From Tetmemena sp. SeJ-2015 (taxonomy: Eukaryota; Ciliophora; Spirotrichea; Sporadotrichida; Oxytrichidae), in NCBI GenBank assembly GCA_027382625.1, contig JAJKFJ010009467.1:1-14616 (forward strand): DNA of 14,616 nucleotides. The letters run 5' to 3'. Position 1 is the first letter of the stretch. Each line of letters begins with the position of its first letter. A program made the translations under genes and the position numbers. Shown here piece after piece: positions 1-11,000 of this stretch. The notes under the pieces are model-generated. The model was given only the letters and a program-made list of their open reading frames with translations, was not told the origin of the DNA and ran no database searches.

Positions 1-100
1 AATTGTAGATAATTATAGGTAGCCGCGCTCCATTACCGATAGCAATTAAAACTCATAGCATTAAATTATCGTTACTGGGTGGAGTGTAATAATTAAACAA

Positions 101-2020
101 ATGGGTTCTTTTATTAATCTCTTTTTTAACAACCTTCTCTTTTCCATTAAATTCTGCACTATATAGGCTGAGTGGCTTTAAAGATCTTTTATTGTTAATT
201 ATAATCGTCTCTTAAATTAATTTGATATTTATACGTTAGCCTAAAGTCATCCATTCAAATAGTATTATTCATAGGAATATAGAGCCTAATAAGTCAACTG
301 TCACCAATTTGAAGCCAAATAAATTTCTATTCTTACAACCTCCTATTTTGAATTAAATTTTTTCTTATATTAAAACTAATGATGCCATTTCCTGGCTAAA
401 GATAACCTTAAACAATTGGTGGATCTTAAACCTATTCAAATCATCATTCAACTTCCACAAGGTAAGTATTACTCTTTCTGCAGGATAGATCTTTTTAAAA
501 TGGCATTTCATTAACTTAAAACCTTATAGGAAGAGCATGCTGGCTATGTATTACCTAAGTGCTGTACTTATCATGATGATTCAAATCTAGAATTTAATGA
601 AGGCGGGAGCCCAATAAACTTCTGATGGCTACCCAAAGCTGCTCACACAATATCGCTCAATGAGAAAGAGTGACAATAGCTATGTCTAGTTCTAAAACAA
701 GATTGACTTATTTAAGCATTTAAGTTTTCATTTTCTTGACTTTGCTTCTCAATATATGGTATCTTATTCCTACGAGATGTATCTAAAGTTAGTGCCTTCT
801 AGCCAGAGTTAGCTAAATTACTCTGCCACTCTGCTTGACTGTTCTCCTCTGATCCAAGTCAACATTTCCAACACTTAGATTTTATTTACCACAATCATCA
901 ATTGTATAATTTAAGATCAGTTTCTGGCAGTTTAATGGTGACATGCTCAACTATACATTCAGCACAGCAAGTGGGGAATTCATAAACTAGTACTTAAACA
1001 AGTGGACTCACTTCACTTTCTCTTATAACAATTATTCAGATGCCACAAATATGCAGATGGTCATGAGAATCTAGTATATGCTATAGTTGAGAATTAAATT
1101 AATTATTGAATCTTTGCAAATGGATTGCTTATCGCATCCAAGAGAATTTATAATCCTGCATCTACAACAGATCTTACCATAGGACGAAAAATTTGCTACA
1201 TAGGAAATACTCAAGCTAATGCTCTCAACATCATCAAATCTATGGCAGGAGACAGTACCGCCCCAATTGATCAAAGTGCCACACTTAGTGCAGATTGGGG
1301 CTACTTCACTATGGGTTCTGTTCCTAGGCTTACCAACTTCAGCAGCTCAGTTTTCCATAAGTATCCTTCCACAAATGACGTCAATCTTATTGAAAAATTA
1401 TGATATTTCCTAATCTTCTTTATTTCCGATTCGACAACGATGACGACAGCTATTCAGGAATGAGTGAGGATTTTTACTACAACAGATCTGTGAGTTCTTT
1501 GGCAATAAATGGCCTCTAATTCATTCAAGATGAAAATAAAACTGGCATCTGTGATTGCTATGGAAAGCCAATGCGAGTCTTTTAGTCAGAAAGAGGAAGG
1601 TCAGATTTGAACTCACAAGGTATAAGCATAAACACACAAGAAAGTATAACCAATAAAAATTGTATAGTAATATATTTTGCCACCATTCAATGATCTAAAT
1701 TTATTTGAATGCGTTCACTCTTGATTTCTGGATACTTTATTTAATGAGGATTTATTTTTGTTACTGATCTAAGATGACTTAGAATACCCTACGAGCACAA
1801 GCAGTCCAGCTAGACTAATATTCTCTTCTGATAAATTCCTGAAGGTAGGAACATCCACCAAAAATCTCATGATTTCGATTGGAGATACGAGTCAGTACAC
1901 AGCCGTCAATAAAGTGCTCTACTACAGAAAGTGGATCTATTGTGCCATCCAATTAAAGACCACCAGAAATGTAAATGTGTTCATAAACGCAGAAAAAGCA
2001 GCAACTATAACCTATTTATT
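101..2020 (+). CDS. Germline, IES-interrupted gene for a LamG/ConA-like ectodomain protein (3' end missing)
   Basis: Read with TAA/TAG as Gln. A hydrophobic start (MGSFINLFFNNLLFS) at 101 could be a signal peptide, but this 5' part is the least certain. After removal of seven candidate IESs the frame joins into about 500 residues. Two laminin-G/concanavalin-like modules are visible. The first carries WTHFTFSYNN and, only after excision, MVMRIFANGLLIAS. The second begins LLYFRFDNDDDSYSG and carries RKWIYCAIQL and NVNVFINAEKAA. These match the LamG pattern of a 'W.h....' strand followed by a 'v.v..NG' strand, so a carbohydrate- or protein-binding extracellular role is inferred from the family. 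The second module stops after the N-A-E-K-A-A strand; the following bases are AT-rich and the opposite gene ends at 2093, so the remaining MDSs must lie elsewhere or the gene is broken. An MDS block of a larger gene is an alternative. Confidence 0.6.
365..391. other. Candidate IES, pointer TTTC, 27 bp
   Basis: TTTC occurs at 361-364 and 388-391. The intervening AT-rich segment carries an in-frame TGA at about 380. Removing one copy plus the spacer joins ..YFELNFF to LAKDNLKQLVDLKP in the same frame. Confidence 0.5.
579..627. other. Candidate IES, pointer TGATG, 49 bp
   Basis: TGATG occurs at 574-578 and 623-627 in the same codon phase. Without excision the frame hits TGA just after GGSPINF. 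With it, KCCTYHD continues as GYPKLLTQYRSM. Confidence 0.45.
901..919. other. Candidate short IES, pointer ATCA, 19 bp
   Basis: ATCA occurs at 897-900 and 916-919. Excision moves the frame of ..NISNTQILFTTII into SFWQFNGDMLNYTF, which leads to the first LamG strand. A tandem CAGTTT pair at about 917-932 gives a competing 10 bp solution. Confidence 0.4.
1073..1113. other. IES, pointer GAATCT, 41 bp
   Basis: GAATCT occurs at 1067-1072 and 1108-1113, with a very AT-rich spacer holding an in-frame TGA on the downstream frame. Excision joins MQMVMRI directly to FANGLLIASKR, recreating a typical LamG 'NG' strand. This is the clearest junction in the window. Confidence 0.85.
1389..1417. other. IES, pointer AATCTT, 29 bp
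   Basis: AATCTT occurs at 1383-1388 and 1412-1417. The spacer contains the TGA that ends the upstream frame. Excision joins STNDVNL to LYFRFDNDDDSY, the opening strand of a second LamG module. Confidence 0.85.
1584..1678. other. Candidate IES, pointer TTTT, 95 bp
   Basis: TTTT occurs at 1580-1583 and 1675-1678 in compatible phase. Excision joins YGKPMRVF to CHHSMIQDD and supplies the frame shift needed by the next junction. The pointer is short and low in complexity, so the exact edges are uncertain. Confidence 0.5.
1699..1772. other. IES, pointer TGATCTAA, 74 bp
   Basis: An eight-base direct repeat, TGATCTAA, at 1691-1698 and 1765-1772 flanks an AT-rich spacer. Joining across it gives ..HHSMIQDDLEYPTSTSS with no stop, leading into the second LamG module. 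Confidence 0.75.
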
Positions 2021-2092
2021 TATATATGAAAGAAAAAGAATAAGAAATAATAAGTTACTTAATTAATTTAAACACATTTTAATGCTTTAAGA
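2021..2092. other. AT-rich stretch between converging genes
   Basis: The sequence between the last recognisable LamG strand and the TGA of the opposite-strand giant gene is AT-rich and low in complexity. The + frame stays open only by TAA/TAG codons. It could be 3' UTR, the start of an IES or both; I see no further coding signal. Confidence 0.4.
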
Positions 2093-5000
2093 TCATATCC
2101 TTTTAGAAGTTTGATAAGTTTGCTTTATCCTCTTGGCTTTAGCTTATTTGGTGTCGTAATATTGACTTTTAGAAAAGACTTGGTGAGTCTCTTTGGCCTC
2201 CTCCACTAGTCCATATTCACTATGCCCTTCCTGCCTTGTCTAAGGTTATCTGTGGTTCATTTGACTTTGCGTCCCCTTAAAACGTCCAACATCTACTGTT
2301 GGGAACAAGTTGCCCATGTTCTCGTTAAACAAAATTGAAACAAAATATTGTAACTTGTAACTTATAATTTAAGATTTACTAAAGTCTCTGCTGTGGGAGA
2401 AATGATTCAGTGCCATATCCGTGCGCTTGGTATATTCACCCTGCTCCATCACACTTAAAGGACTTTCTCTGGAGTAATTCTATACCATCATATTTTATAT
2501 GGCGTCTGGCTGATTTTCATATATGAAATTGTATAAAGATTTGGTCCATCGTTAGGGTGGCTTGGATTGCGAAAAGTGTCCTCCAGTTGGATGAGTTGCG
2601 TGTTATGTGGGTTCAAAGGCCTATTAGAAGAGTTGTAATTATTTGGCTCTATTATCTCTATCAACTCTCTGTTTATTATTCTCTCTTTAGAGCACTACTA
2701 GCCTTTTAAATTCATTTGAAATAACTGCTAATTTATTTATGTGTAATATATATTAGCGCTTGTTTTTGGCCATGACAAGAGCATAGGTTGAGATCTCCTC
2801 CCCAATAAGTAGTAATCTAATGAATCTAAAGTACCTCCCTGATTCATAATGCTTATCATAGACTGGTTCACCGCCTTAGATAGCAATCTTTTTGAAAAGA
2901 ACCAAGGACTTAAATAAAAAGTTATCATTCATTAACTTTACAAGAGAAAGAATCAGTCCAAAGACAAATAAGAAGATAAGGTAGATCAGGAAGGAGATCA
3001 AACTCTGTAAAGTCATAGTAGCTCCCAAATAAAATCCAACTGTTATGAGTATGCAGTTGCTAATGAACAGTACTATAAGTACTCTATCATATTCCTTGAG
3101 CTTGAGAGCCCTTCTTTGCTAAAACTTCAGAGGATCATAAATAATTAAAAATAAAGATAAGATCGTTCTCATTAGTCTGAGATACAATACGATTCTCCAA
3201 CTAATTATCCTCACCTCTAAAACTCATGCTACCCTCATTATCCCTCTCTTTATAAGTACTCTTACTAGCTTTAGATATCATTTATAAAGGATTCTGATTG
3301 AGTTGACTTGTTTTTAAATTCTCTGCATCTGCTAGACGACCTTATTTAGCCTAGGCGCCTAGAGATTACCCAAATGATAAGCGATTGACTTCATTATTGA
3401 GCATCTTTACTTTGTTGTCTCCATCTTCTTCAAGCACATTTACAAAAGTATCCCTAGCTCCTTGTCTTGCTTTGCCCTAGAGATTAATATAATGCTCTTC
3501 ATTTTGCAGATCTTCTAAGAATAATTACTCAAGTTTAAAAACAAAAATTAATTAAATCTTGAATCTTATTCAGTTCCCTAGGTTTCTCACCTTGTATTGA
3601 ACGTTGAGTGAGATTATGAAGATAGGGCTATTCGGGCTGATTTAGGCTCTCTGTATTTATACTATCCAGCTCCATGTCATCCATTTGATAAATACTATTT
3701 ATAATTTCTATAGAATTTAAATTTTCCTCTTATCAGGAGTCTCTCCATTCAACAACACAACTGAATTGTGTTTTAGGGAATTGATTTTATTCTTTTTGGC
3801 AGTAGATCTAAGCTCGTCATTGGGTGGGAAAATAAAATGGAAGGCCATAGACTTATACTGAAGTTGATTGTTCTATTCGTGGGGGTATTCATAATCTTAA
3901 ATGTCTAGTGAAGATTACTCGTTGGCTTACTTCTTTCAATAAATGGAAACAAACATGAATCTTTTGATTAAAATCTTAGAGAGGTCTGTCTTCCTGATAG
4001 AGCCAGAAAATTTCTTTTCTTCCTCATCTCCAGAGAGATTAAGATTCTCTGCATCTACTTATAAGTCTTACATGTCAAGGGCTCTCTGCAAATTCTTGCG
4101 ACTCTTGCTTTGAGGCTAATGCTTGCTCACATTAGAAATGCTCCTAATTTCCAAATCTTCCCCATTCTTTTCATTTGAATAGACGAAGTTAAGATTTGGG
4201 CCTGGGGATTAATTGGTTTATAGCCTACTCTAGTGGCGCTGCCTATCTCTGCTCAAACTGTTTCTAGATTCTATTTCATTTATGAGAAATAAGAAATAAA
4301 GATCGCTATCAATTTAAATGAGCTTAAAATCATCTCGATTGTTTATCCTTCTAGTGGAATTAGGAATTTAAGAAAGTCCAGCTCGATGTGAGCTACTTTA
4401 AGCATTTTCAGTTTAGGGTTAAAACTGCAATTATGTCGTCATGATATTCTAAGTCTAAGATTCTACTCGTCCTTATGAGATTTGCTACATTCTGAATGTG
4501 TAGAACTTATCAGGGTCGCTTTCTTTGAAATCCTCCATGTTAACAACTTTCTGATATTTGGCATAATCAATGTGATGATAAGTTAAATTTAAAAGCACCA
4601 CTCTTCTTCATAGAAGATAAACTCTTAAGCGACATAAGCGATCCCTTGAGATGAATAGGTGCACCTGCGATTCCATAAGAGTCATTATCATCAAGTGATG
4701 CGTTTACACCTTCAGGATCCCAGGTCTATTTCTAATACACCTAGGCAGGGTTCCTTGTTTTAATGTTCATGCCCCATGATCTCTAGCTTTGAGTCATATC
4801 TTCCAGATCTTTAAAATCTAGATCATCAACCTCTATTCCATTATTCTGAATCTAGTCTCTATCATTTTAGCTTTAGAGAAGATCCTTAGTTCTGGTTTGC
4901 TTTGATTCTTCTTGATTTGTTATTAGATCAGTTGTTGGACCTAAATTTCTAGTGCTTGCGTGCTTCAACATATTTTAAGGTTATTTGCTGATGACCTCAT

Positions 5001-8000
5001 CTTATATAGGTCTTTTCTTTCTCCTTTGTTCAATGACCTCTGCTGACTCATCTAGCTGCGATGACTTCTCATCCTCAGCTCGTCTGTTGTAAAACTGTAT
5101 AGGCCCTGGCTGGGAAGACTGCAAATTTAGATTCTTCAGGTAGTTATTAGGGCTTAATGCCTATTAATTAAAGTCTGAGGCCTGAAGCTAACTGGCTAGG
5201 TTTTTGCTCTAGGGATTTAAACTGCTAGCATCTAAGGAATGAGTATTCGAATTCTAAGATCTGGCTAATCTATCTTGAGCATTTATAAAGTTGTCCAATA
5301 AAGGAGGCTTCATATAAACTCAAGTATAAATTGATTACATGAAAATGTGGCTCAGGATCTAATCTAGAATCATTTTGCTCATTCTAGGAACGGTTTAGCA
5401 TTGAGATATCTTGGGCCGATTTATTTAAAATAAATATAAGGCTAATTCTACTCCACTTACGTTATTTTCACTTTCTCCTCCCCAGTACATTTGAATATAA
5501 AAGTTAAAAACTAGTATAAAATTATTTGCTCTTCATCTCGATACTATTCTTGCCTTTATATTTGTGATAATATAAAATAAAATATATAATTTAGGATTGG
5601 TTCAGTGTTTATTAGTGGCTAGAGTTCTAAGACACTCCAACTGTGTTTTCTTTAGGTCCTAGATGATCAAACTCTGCTAGCTTAATAGAAGGGCCTTGAG
5701 ATTTCTTAGCGCTAGTATAATACTCTCCATCCTCATATGCCTGATCCTTTTACTGTGTGTTGAATTTAGTTTTTGAAATTCCCTTATCTGAGCTAGTGTG
5801 GCTGAAAACTTGCAGCTACTCTTAAATGTTTGGCATTCCTTGATAATCATTGCTAACTTCATTATAAGAATAGCCCCCGTCATCATAATTATCAGCTGCC
5901 TCGCAGTCAAACTCTATCTATTCGGTGTTACCTCGCAGCTGAGCAGTGTTTGGAGTCTCTTGTCTTTAATGCTAAAAGATATTAGGTCCCGCCTCACTTT
6001 CATGATAAGAAGAGGCTATGCCTTAATTGTAAACTGGTTAAGAGGCGGCTAATGAGATTTTTTATAAGCCTCTTGATTGTTTTCGATTATGGTTTAGATT
6101 CATCTAGTCTCTTAAAATAAGAAGAAATATAATTGATCTGTCCTGCTATTTAGAATCAGTTTGATCAATACTCTCTTATTGCTGAGATTGGTAATATTGA
6201 GGGGGAGGATTTAGGCTGCTTGGGTAGAACTATTACTACTGTTGAGAATAATAATCAGAGGGTAGTGATGAGCTACTACTTCTACTTAGATTACGCATCT
6301 TTAGCTTAAAGTATTCTCACAAACGATATAAGAGATTCAATTTTATTAATATTCTGGTTTGAACTTGGAGTATATTTTGTTGCTGAGTATGCAGAAAGGG
6401 ACCAACAAGATTAAGTAGCACAGAATTGCTAAAATTATTGAATCTACGACTAGCGAACTAGAGTCATCCACTTCTACGAAGTAATAGTGAGAATCAGACT
6501 GGAATCTAAAGTAGAAAACTCCCACTAGTCCCAAGATGAAAGTCTGCAAGAAGAATAGCTAGGCACGAAGTGCTAGTGATACAAGTTTCAAAAGCACAAA
6601 AATTATTCCGAATACGCTGTTAAGTAAGAAGAGCTATCTAAAGAGAAAACCTCTATTCAATTTAAAGAACATGTATTTTCTTATAACATCACAGCTATAT
6701 TTTTAACTTGAATGAGTAAGAATACCTAAGCTCACCAAGCTCATTTGCTACAAGGTTTTCACTTGTCATGATATCTAAATGAGCGAGAGAATTCTCGTCA
6801 TTTATCATCTTAGGTTTCTTCAGTCTTAGGTAATGATTGTAATATGTGACCGCGCTTACGAATAGAAACAGCAGAGCCAGTAAGATAACTGCTATGAAAT
6901 ATCTGTACCAATACCTCTCAGCCAGCACTCCCTCAAGCCCTGGAATCACTCCTGGAATACCGCCTCCAGTGTAGTTGTTTCCTTCTCCAATAATTTAATA
7001 AGAGGAGTTGTAAATGACAGTGAACTTAGTAAGATGAGGAGTGATACAGAGATGCCTACTCTAACCGTCTAAGCTGCGATTATACTACTGAATCATCAAC
7101 TGGTCAGCATACCATTAAGTCAGAGTTTGAGTATCACTTTCTTGGAATACACAAATAGCTCCCTTTGTCCTTTGTAGACTTGGTGAGGTTAATAAATAAA
7201 TGCTAATACGTGTTTAAGGTACTATTGGCAGCAAACTGATTGATGAAGTCAATTGAGATATCAGAGCCATCATACGTAGTTGAGTTGTCGCTTATAAAGT
7301 CCTTTCTGTCATATGAGACTTTAGAGCCTTTGCTGTTTCTGAGCTGCAAATCTACAATCACAGTTGTCATATATGTGAGATTGAAAGTGGTCTTGGCGAT
7401 AGTTGTATTGACAGTTATATTGGTGGTCTAGTTGAGAATAGTCTGATTAAGATACTCCTAGTAATCTATGTCTTAATAAGCAGGAGAAGTAGCATTGATG
7501 GAAGTGATAGTTAGAGATAGTGGGATATTGGGCGAATTTTGGACAGTTAATGAGTTAACCACAAACTTTGGAATGAACACATTTACATCGCTACTATCCG
7601 AATAATTTGGGGCAGATGCTTTTACACATTAAAATAAATTTTGTCTTTCTAAAATCAAAGTTTGAGATAAATTTTTCCAATTATAAGAACTTAAATGCAG
7701 CACCCCCTAATTTATCTAAGAAGCAATTTAATGAGTTCGAAATAAAATAAGTTTTGTATCTTAATCAACCTATTGCTAAGATTGAATATTTCTTCTGATG
7801 TAACTTTCTGAATTTCTAGAAGATATAGGCTTACAAAAGCTGTTGCAGCCATTAAACATCAATCATTACAACTTGGAATTGCTGCAGACGTTTGTTTAGC
7901 ACAATGACATTTTTATGCTGCAGTCAATTTAAAATGCTTGCAACGTCTCACATTCAGACATGGAGAGACTAAAGCGGGCACTGGATGAACTCAATAACCC

Positions 8001-11000
8001 TCCCAAGCTCCCCAAATTGAACAAACTCAGGGACAAGGAAAGAGAGTGCCAGGAGAAGGAATGAAGCGACAAGAAGGAAACAAAGACAAAGAGTAAGCTT
8101 GAAAAAGCCAAGAAGAAGGACAAGCAGAAGAAGGGCAGGCCTAAGAAGAATCCAGATAGCAGCAAGGAAGCAACTTTCTAGATTGACACTTCAACAACCT
8201 CTCTCAAGAAAGGGAAATACAGTGACTCAGATGACACAAGTGATGATGACAATGATACGTTTGAAACATTTGGCATTCGCTCTAGCAAAAGAAGAAAAGG
8301 TGTTCTTAATCCTGAAGATGATGATATTGCAAACGTAAACTTAGACGACGATGACCTGATCTATGATGAAGATGAAGACGACATAGAGGATGTAAAGATC
8401 GATGATAAGAATGACGCTAGTAAGATCAGAAACAAGAGGGATTCTAATGCTTTGAGTGAGGATGATGAGAATAATTACAAGGTGCAAAACCTAGATGATA
8501 TGGACCTTTATGATAGAGTTGAGGAGGAAGATTATGGCAGAAATTCAGCTGAGAAGAGCAATTAAGAGTCCAACAACAAGTACTGTATGAACTAGGGCAA
8601 CAGCGATGAAGATGAGGATGGAATGTTTCCAGAGGAGCTTTAATACGAAAGGAAGAACGCCCAAGGGAAGCAGCTAGCATAGAGAGGCAGAAAGAAGTTA
8701 GATATATTTGGGGGCCGTGCTTCCAGATTTGATAAGCCTTATGACCCGGACGAAGATTGCGATGAAATCGGGAATGACAACGAGGACTTACCCACATCTG
8801 CGAGACTGAACAGATACAATCAGAAAGTCTGTAATGCTAAACTTAAGCATTCGAGAGAGCAGGGGTAGTAGAATTCTCATTCGTTTTCGAATGAGGATAA
8901 ATTCCTTTAGAGCAAAAATAAGCATGACGATTCCAAGAATGAGAGGAAGAAAGGTAGAGGGAGGCCTGCCAGAAAGTAAGGCGGCTAAAATGATAGCTCG
9001 GATGAAAGGGATATTAAGCTTTTGAATTAGTTAGAGAAGTCGAGGAAGTTGAGAGAAGCTGAAAAAATAGCCAAATTAGATAGCGAAATAAGATCAGAAA
9101 ACAAAGATATTAAGATTAGAGATAAAGATAAGGACAAGGACAAGAAGAGAGACAAAAAGAAGAAAGACAAAGAGAGGGAGAAGAAGAGAGAGAAAAAAGA
9201 CAAGAAGGGTAAAAAGAAGTCCAAGAAAGGAGAGGGAAGTGGCTCAGGTTCTTCTCAAGGGAAGGATGAAGAATGGATGCAAAGAGGCAAGCAAGCAGAT
9301 CTTATTAGTACAAGAAGGACGAGGAGACAAGAAAAGGATTTGCAAGAGGATGAGCAAGCATCAACTAAAAAAAGAGGCAAAAAAAATAGCTAAGGTAATG
9401 ATTCTCTGGGAGATGAGATTGATAGGATCGAAGATGATTTCATATGATGAAAGCATTTATTTTATAATTTTTTAAAAAATCTTGACTTAACAAGAATCTC
9501 TAACAATATTGTAAACAAAATCTTTGTTTAGAGGGAGCTTGAAAACACCTCCATTTTAATTTGAGCCATCTCCTCCACTTTGAGCACTTTCTCCAGAAGC
9601 AAGGGTAGCCACTTTATATTATCTCACTAATTCATTTACTTGCTGTATTTAAGCTTAGAGTGTTGAGTTTGCATCTGTGATGAAGTAACTAATCATTATA
9701 GAGGCCTAATCTGCTAGGTTTTAATTTAGATCTTTACAAAAAATGTAAACTAAAAACAAAACAACCCAACTTAAAATCTGTGGTCAATATTTCAAGTTCA
9801 TCAAGCAGAAATATCATGATATCTCTCTAATCAGAAAGAACTACTTAAAATTTGCTCTAGTCCAGCTGAAGTTATGAAAGTAACGAGTTTGCTTTTTGAC
9901 TTAGGTCAAACACAAAATAGTTAATGAGAAGTGCACTTTGCTTTAAGCGAATACATGTTGCACTCAAATAGCAGTAATCTGATTTGTTATTAACGAGGAA
10001 GCCCTGCACTTATTTCATGCAGTCTCTTACAAATAAGACATAAGTTAAAGTATCATCAAGTGACAAGCTCAGTTTAAGATCCTTCTGTAATTAATTAATC
10101 GTGCCTAAGTTTAATCCTTGCTGGTTGACTCTATTGACCAGCTGGATATAAGAGTAAAGATCTAGTAGAGTGTATTGAGGATCTGCTATTGTTAAGTTTT
10201 AACTGGAAAGTCTAGCTGTAATGATGGCTAAAAGTGCTGTATCAATAGCTTTCTAGTCATTATAGACAGTGGGGGCGAGCTAATAGCTTAAAGTCTAGCC
10301 AAGGTTATTACTCACATCTAGGTAAAGCTTGGAGAATATTCATTTAATTTAAAGGATGATTGTATTTAATCATTTTACATTTAAACTGATTGGTAGTTAT
10401 AAGTTCGAGATGATACTCTAGTAAAATTGTAATGGCAGAATTGAGAACCAACAGCCCATAGTGTTGTCATAAAGCCTCAATTGAATGAAATAGTTAAGGG
10501 AACCTTAAAAGCTTTACTAAAGAAGCTAGTTATTCGTATTGAACTAATCTGAGAAAATAGTGAGATTGAATGCAGTCTGAAAGAAATATCCAAAGCTTGG
10601 AGAAAGCAGATACGCTGAAGTTGATGGAACCTAGTTCATGAGCAACGGGTAATTTACTAGAGAGGTATTATACTACTGCATTATAAATATTTAAATAGCA
10701 TGAACTAAAGGCTTGGGTAAGAAAAGATGCTTGGGAAGTTGACTGCAAGTTTGATTTAGTAAGTCTAATTCTGAGAGAATGAGTAGGGTTTAAACCTGCA
10801 AATTCTGGTGCTATCACTTTAGTTAATTACCAAACTTGAGTCAAGAGAGCTACTTGGCATACCCACTATGCTCCACTAATAGGTAACCTACAAACTATCA
10901 AGATAGTCCTGCTCAGAGCTATTGCAGATGAGAGCGAAGTTAACTTGCTATGAGACATTCAGGTTGCCATATTGATTGGATTAAATTTAGCAGTTCTCCG

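Larger units (their letters stand above)
7629..9492. other. Proposed 1.86 kb IES of the giant gene that contains a complete + strand gene
   Basis: The - strand GAIN-like frame runs to LNKDFVYNIVRDS at about 9492 and resumes as CVKASAPNYSDSSD at about 7628, leading on to the GPS motif. A TGT pointer (+ ACA at 7626-7628 and 9490-9492) joins the two in frame, but it is only 3 bp and the exact ends are uncertain; the - frame also stays open for some distance to the right of 7628. Between the ends lie a short AT-rich leader, the SAM/AT-hook gene and its 3' flank. Confidence 0.6.

Noticed and set aside
462..529. A textbook-looking spliceosomal intron (GTAAGT ... TTATAG)
   Set aside because: With TAA/TAG as Gln the frame is open and clearly coding straight through it (IIIQLPQGKYYSFCRID ...), so no intron is needed.
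1584..1640. A T-arm-like sequence on the - strand resembling part of a tRNA
   Set aside because: No matching acceptor, D-arm or anticodon arm could be found upstream on that strand.
3890..3985. A seven-base TAAGATT pair that could be an IES pointer
   Set aside because: Joining there puts the well-supported upstream frame (DEEEKKFSGSIRK) out of register with the downstream one, so a GAAG pair was preferred, with low confidence.
5440..5460. A GTAAGT donor-like site on the - strand
   Set aside because: The GTA AGT codons read through as part of SENNVSGVELA, and a nearby AT-rich IES with a GCC pointer accounts for the next frame change.
5677..6052. Hydrophobic standard-code frames on both strands
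   Set aside because: Both are shadows of the - strand frame encoding the Ser/Gln-rich loop (IEFDCEAADNYDDGGYSYN...), which continues far beyond them under the ciliate code.
8444..8797. Longest standard-code frame, on the - strand
   Set aside because: It is antisense to the continuous nested gene and has the His/Cys/Leu-rich composition expected of the complement of Asp/Glu/Lys codons.
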